A program made the position numbers and the translations under genes. Shown piece after piece: positions 55,123-64,000 of a stretch of 64,000 nt of DNA; position 1 is the first letter of the stretch; every line of letters starts with the position of its first letter. The DNA comes from Gnetum montanum (taxonomy: Eukaryota > Streptophyta > Gnetopsida > Gnetales > Gnetaceae), in the NCBI GenBank assembly GCA_015680685.1, contig MNCI01035130.1:1036649-1100648 (forward strand). The letters are read 5' to 3'. The notes under the pieces are model-generated. The model saw only the letters and a list, made by a program, of their open reading frames with translations. It searched no databases and had not been told where the DNA came from.

Positions 55123-58100
55123 CATATGATGGTGCCAAGGGGGCATGCAGAGGAGGAAGAGGTAGTGCATCATCATCATCATCGCCTACATCAGTAGGGT
55201 CATCGACATCATATGGTGCCTATGATAAAAGAAAACATACAATCAATGAGTAACTTGCATAGCCAGAACCATGACATAAAAAATGAAAAAATAAAAATTT
55301 AAAACATAAAACATAAATGCCATAAAACCTATGGAGAATCTAGCTCTACAAACTCTTAAGGAAGATGGTGAAGGCTAGTCTCCAAATTTTGGAGAATCTG
55401 GTCTTCTATCATATTGGCCTAGTCAATATCCCCAAAACTAATGCTCTTGAAGATATTGGTCCTATCCATGCCTATCCATAATGACAACTCCTATGAAACC
55501 ATAGCTATGGAGACCTCATCTATAGCTATAGTGATTTTGAAAGTAGGAGACTCAACCATCATAAGAATGCTTTCAAAGAGATTGAAAGCACTCTTAGCCT
55601 AAATGCCCTAGATTAATAGATTCCTCTTTTGCTCTTCAGTCATCTCCGTTTTCATCCATTTTAGGTATGCCTCTTGATTAATCTTATACTTTTACTTGTG
55701 ATCCTTTTGTTTCTTACCCCACTCTAGGACCTAAGTAATGTAATCCTTATAATCCTAGATCTTTCAGGAGATTTGGTCCATCTACATCTGTTTCTTGTGC
55801 AACTCTTGGGAGAGGGTAACCTTGTCATGGATGGTGTGCACCAATAGCGGGCCCATGTGATCTCCTTGGTCTATAAGACACCCAAGTTATTCACTTGGGC
55901 CTCCATGAAGGCCTTAAATTCTTCAAGATCATGGATCCTCTCAGCTTGTCTTTTATTTTCCTTCTTTAAGATCACAACCTATTCCCATAGTGATTCATTA
56001 GACCTTTGAATCTTCCATGAAGCTTTTGCACAAGACACTACTAGATCAGTGGCAGTTTCATATAGCTTCATGGGGACATGTGGGGTGTTAGGAGGAAGCT
56101 TAGGCAAGGAGTCAAACTCCATGTCTTGGATCAGGTCTCACACAACTAATGAAACTAAAAAAAAAGCAACAAGAATATAATAATGAACATGATATACAAC
56201 CCAAGATAGCTATAGTATAGATTGTAACTTGTATCAAAACAACTAAGGTATAGCAAAACATAGTTCTTACTGATCTTGGGTGCAATATATTGCAAGCAAC
56301 CAATGATGTCCTTTCCCATACTCTCTCTTGTCCAGGAGCTCTACTCATGGTTTCATGTGAAATGTAGATGTAAAGGCCTCTACTAGTAGCATAGGAAGTA
56401 AGATAAGCATAACAATCAATGCACAAGTAAGAGCTAAGATAGTAAACATAAAACCATAGGAAATAACAAGTAAAATGTAGGCATACCTAGGTTTACATTC
56501 TTTTGTTAGTTCTCATCCTCATCATCATCATTATGGATGTTGATTGGGGGCTCCTTGGGCAATGGCTCACTAAGCATGGCATGTAGATGATCCATACCTT
56601 GTTCCAAGAGTGCCTCTTTTGTATGCCTTTATTCTTCCTCTTCCATGGTAGCTATATGCCTCTACTTCTCCTCCTCTACATGTCTATATGCATCCTTTAC
56701 TTACCTTTTCTCTTCTTCTAAAATAGTAACTTGTGCTACCAAGATTCATTACTGATCTACAGCCATAACCTATTAGAAAAGTTAGCACGTATAGTCAAAG
56801 GCCATAACATAGCCAAAAACATAGCCACAAGCATTAAATACATAGTTGAAGTGTACTTGTAATTTCTTGGTCTAAGCAAGGGATCTTAAAGATGATCCTT
56901 TACTTCAAGGATGGCTCTAATGCTGGTGGTGCTTCCTCCATTGGTTGTTTCGATCTAACCCTATTCATCATGTTTGCCTTAGCATGAAACCATTGAGGTG
57001 TCTAGATGTTTACCTAGAATGTAAGAGGCTCCTTTCCCATACTATTAGGAAATTCATACTAATTGACACCAAGGTTTTTGGTAGTCATAGATAGTGAATC
57101 TCCCATGTCCTCCAATGGGTTTTGAGCCTGCATAGTTGGATAAAGATGCTGCATAGTGGGTTCTTTGGATCCCAACTCACCCATGATCCATCTCTCTTCA
57201 CCACCAAGAATTCCACAAACCTCTTCAAATAGCCTAAAAAATGAATAGTGCATGTGCATTATCATAAAGGACTCCATGCAGAGTTTGAGGATTTTCTCCT
57301 TAAGGCCTGTAGCCAAGGAAATAGGCCAGTTGAAACAAGTCCCCTCCATTAAGACCTTCTTGAAGGTCCATCCCTGTGTAATATCAACTACCTTCTTTTG
57401 CAATAATAATTTAGGAATGACCTAAGACATGAACAAGGGATAGGACTACCTCACATTAGGATTTGTACAGGTATCAAGAGCATGAAGTGGCCCTTACTAG
57501 CATCAAACCACTCCTTAACTTCCACACAATGGTCAATCTCCTTCATTGGTTTGGTGGCAATTGCTATCCCATTAGCGAGAATGCCAAACAAGTCATGAAA
57601 GTTGGCCCTTATTGATGGAAATGACAATCAATATGCCTTGCACTATGGTGCATAACACATTAGCCCCTATGTTGAAGGAGTTAATGATGTTTAACATCTC
57701 CATAGAAGGGACGATAGGGCTAGGCACCATGAAGACCTTGAGAAAACCTTCAGGTATGATGTTACTCTGGATGTTTCCATATGCATGCCCCCTCAACCAC
57801 TCCTATGATGGTCTCACCTCACTAAACCTAAGGATGAGAGTATCCATAGAATTTTTGGTGAGGGGTATAGTGACATCAACAAAAGTTGAAGGCCCTACAA
57901 GCAAAAATAATTCTTTGCATTAGTATCACTATGTTTAGACCATAGAATGCTTAAGACCAAAATAGCCATAAAATCTTAGTTATAACATAGAGAACCATCC
58001 TTTTACTCATGTTTCTTCTTCTTGCTTGGTGAAGCTTATGTAGGACTCCTAGTAGTGATGCCCATATCTCTTATAGCCTTAGGAGTTGTCCACTAGGTGT

Positions 58101-58790
58101 GCACTATTTTGACAAGCATACACTTCTTGTAAACTAGGTTGAATTAGGTAGGGTATTCATCAAAGTCATCCCTTATCTATTTGGAAATAACATGTCTGAT
58201 CTTGGAGCCTTTGGTGAAATCATTCAATGTAGTGTGGGCTACCAGTAACTTTTGATCATTCTTGATCAAGCCTTACTCATTAACCCTATACCTACAAGAT
58301 GTGTGTAAAACTAACAAGTTAGAAAGATGATCAAATTAATTAAAGCTAAAGCATTAAAACCCATAATAGCCATGATTACCCCTATAATTGGTACATGGTG
58401 CCTAGAGGATTATAGAATAAATAAAGAGATCTTTGTATCACTACTAAAGTATTGTTCATGTTGTATCAAGAATACTATGGCATCATCTAGATGTTCAAAA
58501 GGTAATGTGCACTGATAGTGTCTACTGGCTCTCTTACTGCTTGAGTCTCTAGATCATCAATTATGAACCACATAATCAGCCAAGAAGACCTAGGAAATAA
58601 GGTCTACACTATGATCATATCCACCTTTGCAGATAGGTATGACCACATCATCACACTAAATTGCTGTAGAACCATAGTGACCCCTTCTCTAGGTCCATGT
58701 TGGGAAGAGGGGTGTTGGCTTTGGGCTGAATGATATAGCATAGGATGCCTACTAGCTCAACCATGATGAGAACTGGCTTTAGCACGATCC
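55123..58790 (-). pseudogene. Antisense ORF of element F with intron-like breaks
   Basis: The minus-strand ORF runs opposite to gag. Blocks in order: VLKPVLIMVELVGILCY and PLPNMDLEKGSLWFYSN (58,780-58,650); GWTFKKVLMEGTCFNWPI and FFRLFEEVCGIL (57,370-57,200); a Glu-rich helix ILEEEKR (56,740-56,560); EFDSLPKLPPNTPHVPMKLY (56,120-56,060) and a coiled coil (KENKRQAERIHDLEEFKAFM, 55,965-55,905); and an acidic end DVDDPTDVGDDDDDALPLPP (55,214-55,155). Blocks are separated by stretches bounded by CTAG/GTATG (56,487) and TTTTATCATAG/G (55,221), like splice sites. Tat-lineage elements are known to carry such antisense ORFs between pol and the 3' LTR. Function unknown. Confidence 0.5.
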
Positions 58791-60480
58791 TACAAGGGGA
58801 ATACATAAGCATCATTAGAACTACATTTCAACACTTAGAATTTCTTGATAGAAAAGACCTCCTAGTCAGGGGTGAAATTAGCCCCTGTAAAAAGCTCTAA
58901 GGTGTTTATTCAAATCTACTCAAGAAATTCCACAGCAACATTATTTCAACCTTTCATAACCTTTTACATCATAGCCAAAATATTATATCCTAAACATCAT
59001 GTCCAAAATTATGCCTTATTCCAAACCATACATTATCTTAGAAAAAGCATTAAAACCTAGAAAAAACATCCATAGGAAAAATATTACTAAAAATAGAGAA
59101 AATTTCCATTTCTTTTGAAACCAAATTTTGACCATTTTTTACATCTTTAGACATTTCCAAGAGCATGAAATTTGATAAGAAAAATCTCTAAGTCTATCAA
59201 TAACATCCATCTCCAAAGGGGTAAAGTGCTAGAACCAAAATTAAGCCTAATTAACATAGCCTAGATAAAAAATTTAAAAACAATTCATCCTAGCTCTAAT
59301 TTTTGTGATTCCACCATGGAAGGAAGCCTGAAATCATAAGAGTTTGGCCATTACAACTAGAAGCACAACCATTTTTACATAAAGCATAGAAAAAAAATAG
59401 GAAAACTGTAGTTGTCAACCTAAACCCCCTTTTGTGTAGGGTTGGAAAGAAAATCCATCAAAAACTAGTTTGAGCTCCAAAATAAGTGATTCCACCACTA
59501 TTTGAAACCTTAAATCAAGTCCTATGGACCCACTCTTAGAAAAACTTCAAAACCCTTGCCTTTTATTTATAAAAAATTGATTAACATGGATGAAAATTTG
59601 ACAAATGGCACAAACCATGATAAGAACAATCATAACTCTATCATTTCACATCCAAATTAGATGAAAACATAGCCATTATAAATCTTGAGCATAACTTTAA
59701 AAACCTATAACATTAGATTTTGAAAACATACAGTCATTTTCATAATAAAGAATCTATAACTTTGTCGACTTTTTACATCAAAAACCCCCAAAAATCATAA
59801 AACTTGCAAAACCTAATTTAATCTAACCATGGATTACAACTAACAAGGTCAAGCCAACTTAAAACCATCATAGAAAACATCAAAATAGAGGGTATGATTT
59901 TCTTAAAATTAAATTTTGACCAACATTGTAACATAAATCTAAGAAAAACGGCTTCATTCTTAAAATTTCAGAAGAAAAGCACACAAAAAGCAAGCCTATT
60001 TTTGAAATCAAATCCACCAAAGCTTGAATAGAAAAAACTCTAGATCTACATATTAGAATTTAATTTTATCAATCTTCCTTGCATAGATCTTTAAAAAATG
60101 GCTAGGAAAACTCTGGAAAAATGGTTAGAATGACACACTTGGAAATAGAGGAAGAAGACCCATGGAGGGAAACAATATTAGGAAGAGTAGAAATATTATT
60201 GGCTGCCTCATCTACATCTTGAATTTTTTGATTCTTGTTGCTTTCTCCACATTTTTCTACCATAGTTCCATTAGCATTGAAAAGGCTTGGAAACTAGGAA
60301 GGTTGGAGCTTCTATGCTAGCTGGGAGTAGATCTGAGGCTTCAACATTCAATATAGATGATTCTTGTTACAAAAATATTTGCTAAGGATCTTCTATAATG
60401 CATTGGATATTATAATGATGGATTTTTGATGATTTTTACAAGATTTGATAATAAAAACCAAACAAACCTAAATGTTTTCA
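58791..60480. other. Non-coding A/T-rich stretch right of the antisense ORF
   Basis: A-rich, no sustained frame and no tandem order visible. It is probably the untranslated region between the antisense ORF and the tandem array in the 3' part of element F. Confidence 0.4.
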
Positions 60481-60539
60481 CTCCCAACACTTGTTGGTAA
60501 TTTTGTGTATGGGAACTTAACATGCACTAAAGTCCAAGA

Positions 60540-61286
60540 GGGGGAAAGTATCCTCCATGCTGGGAGTGGAAGAGGAAATAACAATTACACTTTTTTTTTA
60601 TTAAATTTTTAAATTTTAAGCCATTAATCCCACCATATGCCCTCATACATGGTGTTGTTGGCCTTAAAAATCCATCAACACTGGGGTTTTGATCCCTTGA
60701 ACACTTAGAAATATGTCCAAGCCTTCACCGCATGCCTCCACATTGGGGATGTCATGCCCAATGTTAATAGATGCCTCCCACCTCTTAGAACCCTTAAAAC
60801 CAAAATTTCTTACCATTTTTAGCAACTATAGCTTACCTCATCCAACCTTGGGCTTCAAAAGAGTGTTAGACCTTACCAAAACTAGATACCTTGGATTTCC
60901 ACATTGTGGCAACATTGCCTAGCATGGGATAAGGGGGGAGGGGGGGGGGGAACCCTCATTCTTACCTCCCAATAGCCATCACACCTAGACCTAACTCCCA
61001 AAGTAGTCCACATGACCTAGAACCCCTCCAGCCACCTTTGGTAGCCATGAAACCTAGTCAAAAGTGGTCAAAACCTTTGGATTTTTTTCTTCCATGCTGA
61101 GGAAGGTTTCCTCCATGCTGGCCAACATGGAGCTAGTGTCGATGGATGGGATCAGACCTAAAATCATCAAAATTGACTCCCTAGTTACAATATTTTGACC
61201 TCCATACTCTCATATAGCATTTGATAGCCTAGTTTTGCATTGAAAAAAGGTTTCTTTTCAATCTTACATATTACGTCACACTAGTG

Positions 61287-61335
<49 letters not shown>

Positions 61336-64000
61336 ACACNTCAGGGGGTATAACATGAAACCTTTTCCCAAGCTTTAAATGATCATATAATGCACATTAA
61401 TAGCCATGATGCTTGTCCATGAACTCCAGTAGTCAATAATCTTCAAAATTTAAGTTGATTTTGATTCCCTAATCCTATTCCACCCTAAACACCCCTTCTT
61501 CCATGCTAGATAGAATGGAGCCAATATGGATGCTCTAGGGGATGCCATAAAACTCATTTCTATGATCCAAAATAGCCCTTGCTGAAATTGAATGAAAGCT
61601 TTAGATGACTTAAAAATTGTCAAAAAGGTCAAAAAGCCATCATCCCCCTTCCTTCCACATTGGGGCCATCCTACCCAACATGGAGGAAAAGGGGGTAGGG
61701 GCGATAGCTGCATGAATATCAAGATCCCAATATTAAAGGATATCAATTCCAAATCTTGTCTCTTGATCTCCACAACCTCTAGTAGCTTCAGAACCCTATC
61801 AAAACCTATAAAAATAACCTAGAACCTAACCCATCGATCTTTCATGCTATAGAGATCCTCTTCCATGCTAGCTAGCATGCACCTAGTGTGGATGGAGCGG
61901 GGATGATAAAAAACACCCCAATTTTTGCCGTAGAATGAACTTTGATCAACATCTCAACCTTCATAATGACGTTGATAGCTAAAGCTTGTCAAAATGGCCT
62001 CTTTTCATGATTTCCAAGTTTCTCCTAGCTGCTTCCACATTGGCTAATGCAGAGCCAACATGGAACAAGGGGGACAACTCCAAAACTCATTAAAAACCCT
62101 TTGAAAGCACCATGGTTTGATCCTAGGCTATGATCATTGACACTGGAAACCCTAGAAATGCACATGCATGGTCAAACTTGATCAAAAATAGCCAAAAATT
62201 GACCTTTTGGAATCCTCCTATCTAGTTCCATGCTAGCTTTGGAGCAAGCATGGAACCAAAGGGGTAAGCTAAGAAACCATTGAAAAGCCCTTGAAGTTGG
62301 CAAACTTTGACCTCAAGCTTTGACTATAAATGCTAGCAACCTTCAAAGTACACATGCACAACAAAAATTAACCTACAATAGCCAAAAACTAATCCCCTCT
62401 AGTCTTCCTAGCTAGCTCCATGCTAGCTAGCATGGAGCCAATGTGTAACCAAAAGGATGATTCCAAATGCCATCTAGAAAACATCCAAATTGGCTATTTT
62501 TCACCTTAAAACCTCACCTTTGACCTTGTCAGCCTTAGGACCAAACATGCATGATCGATTGAGGTCAAAATTGGTCTAGATATAACATTTATGATTCTTT
62601 CACCTTGAGGACCCTCTCTTCCATGCTAACTACCATGAATATTGATGGGAAATGCTTATTTGAGGCTCCAAAACACCTCAGAATGACATTATATAACCTT
62701 GCATGCACCTTAGAACACTGTTGACATGCTTTAGAACCTTCAAACCTCAAGAAATTAATCAAACATAGCCAAGTGTTGATCCCTTTTGATCTTCCATGGT
62801 GGCAAGCATAGAGCATTCATGGAACAAGGAGGATAACCTCTAAAAGCCCTTATAAATCCTCAAAACTACTAAATTTTCACTCTAGAACTTTGTCAACACC
62901 TTCAAGAGTTACCAAACCTTGAAAAATAAGCTCGAAATAGTTAGAAATCATCATCCCAAAGTCTTTCATGCTAAATACCCCCTCTTTCATGTTGGCCAAC
63001 ATGGAGCCAGCATGGAGGGCTTGCCTGTTTATCTTAAACAACAAATTAACACTCTATGAAACTAAGAATCCATACTCATAAAGCCTAAGACCCTATAGCC
63101 TCACGATTGCTCTTTTTTTACCTTGTTTTAGCCTTGAATCCCTAAACTCTTCTCCTCCACACTGTAACAACCCTATCTAGTGTGGAAGAAAGGGGGTATA
63201 ACATTGCATGACCCCATACAACCTTAAGAAATGACCAAAATCAACTCAAAACCTTGGATATCACTGTTTACAGCCATAGGGGCCTAAAAGCTTAGTCAAT
63301 TAGCTTTTAAATTAGCCCTAAGATAATAAACTAAGAGCACTCCCTCTGCTTCACATTGGCCAATGTTAAACCAATGTGGAGACTACCTAAGACTTGATTT
63401 AACACTCTAGAACCTACTCAAATGAGGTCAAAATGCAACTAGGAGATACACAACTACCAGGTATCAATTCCATCAATCCTTGCAATGCTTTTTTATCCTA
63501 TTGTGGCTCAATTTTGCATCCTCTACACTAAGACCTTTCTCCTGAAAGTTGGCTAGTGTGGAGAAAATGGGTGAGACTCAAAGATCTATTTTTTGACCAT
63601 CTTTTATCTCAAAGGTAACTAATTTTGATAGATCTAGTCCTGTGTTGCCTTAGGAAGGTAACAGAACATTAGTTTTAACCTTCCTGATGCCCTAAAACAT
63701 CCTTTCATTGGTCTCCATGCTGACCAACATGAATCCAATGTGAAAGACATTTCCAAGCTTAAAATATAGGTTATAGGGATTGAGATTGGTGAAAAACTTA
63801 ATCCATTTCCTTTCCTAGCCAATTTCACTAACATATAAATCACAAGGAGTTTAAAATTAGCTAGAAAAATCCTTGAAAATCCTTTAGATGTTTCCTCCAC
63901 CCTAGGGTCCACCCCTTCCCTACTGGCTAGTGTGGAAATAAGGGTGTCTAGCATGAAAGCCTCAAAACCCTAGATTTTTAGGCCTAAACAGCCCATAAAC
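60540..64000 (+). repeat. Diverged tandem array, period about 185 bp, with palindromic core
   Basis: A CCATGCT...AGCATGG(AG)CCAATGTGGA-type core recurs near 60,555, 60,735, 60,900, 61,093, 61,500, 61,660, 61,845, 62,034, 62,227, 62,408, 62,610, 62,790, 62,965, 63,155, 63,345, 63,520, 63,710 and 63,895. Most steps are 160-203 bp; one of 407 bp spans the poly-C and gap. The best core is a perfect 22-bp palindrome at 62,416-62,437 around CCATGCTAGCTAGCATGG. Each core is followed by G-rich (AAGGGGG) and AAAACC-rich sequence. Tandem arrays in the 3' untranslated part of Tat/Ogre elements are known. The array continues past the window. Confidence 0.7.
61289..61340. other. Poly-C run (47 C) ending at an N
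   Basis: 47 consecutive C (61,289-61,335), then ACAC and one N at 61,340. It lies inside the tandem array and is probably a sequencing or assembly artefact at a C-rich repeat position. Confidence 0.9.

Overview
This window is a stretch of plant nuclear DNA made almost entirely of decayed mobile elements; I found no intact host gene. The plant origin is supported by Athila-, Tat/Ogre- and chromovirus-type Ty3/gypsy elements, a LINE ORF1 of the plant DUF4283 type, a primer site for tRNA-Asp, a plant pararetrovirus, and several copies of the 'putative plant transposon protein' ORF. The heavy point-mutational decay, C-to-T-like changes and nesting suggest a large, slow-turnover genome. A gymnosperm is plausible but not proven.

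Layout. 1-1790: 5' part of an L1-type LINE (minus). 2.1-4.6 kb: non-coding flank with a tRNA-derived SINE candidate and a CpG-rich ORF scrap. 4.66-5.57 kb: LINE reverse-transcriptase remnant (plus), interrupted by element A. 5.57-24.7 kb: element A, an Athila-like retrotransposon (minus) with 3' LTR, plant-transposon-protein ORF, integrase, RT/RNase H, protease and gag. Its gag is split by element C (14,201-23,289), a pol-less element with two LTRs, gag and the same kind of downstream ORF. 25.9-35.1 kb: an endogenous caulimovirid in head-to-tail tandem (about 6.8 kb unit plus a partial second unit lacking most RT). 35.85-37.4 kb: 3' end of a chromovirus with a chromodomain, and its LTR. 38,258-49,876: element B, a near-complete Athila-like element (plus) of the same family as A. 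51.5-58.8 kb: element F, Tat/Ogre-like gag and protease (plus), pol missing, followed by an antisense multi-exon-like ORF. 60.5 kb to the end: a diverged tandem array with a period of about 185 bp and palindromic cores.

How parts relate. A and B share gene order, including an ORF in the env position. C keeps gag and such an ORF but no pol, so it would have depended on pol supplied in trans. In A, B and C, short palindromes typical of that element's own LTR recur in the spacer before the downstream ORF. This suggests a second, LTR-like promoter for that ORF and is the most interesting pattern in the window. Every coding region here is a pseudogene; the frames quoted are what remains readable.
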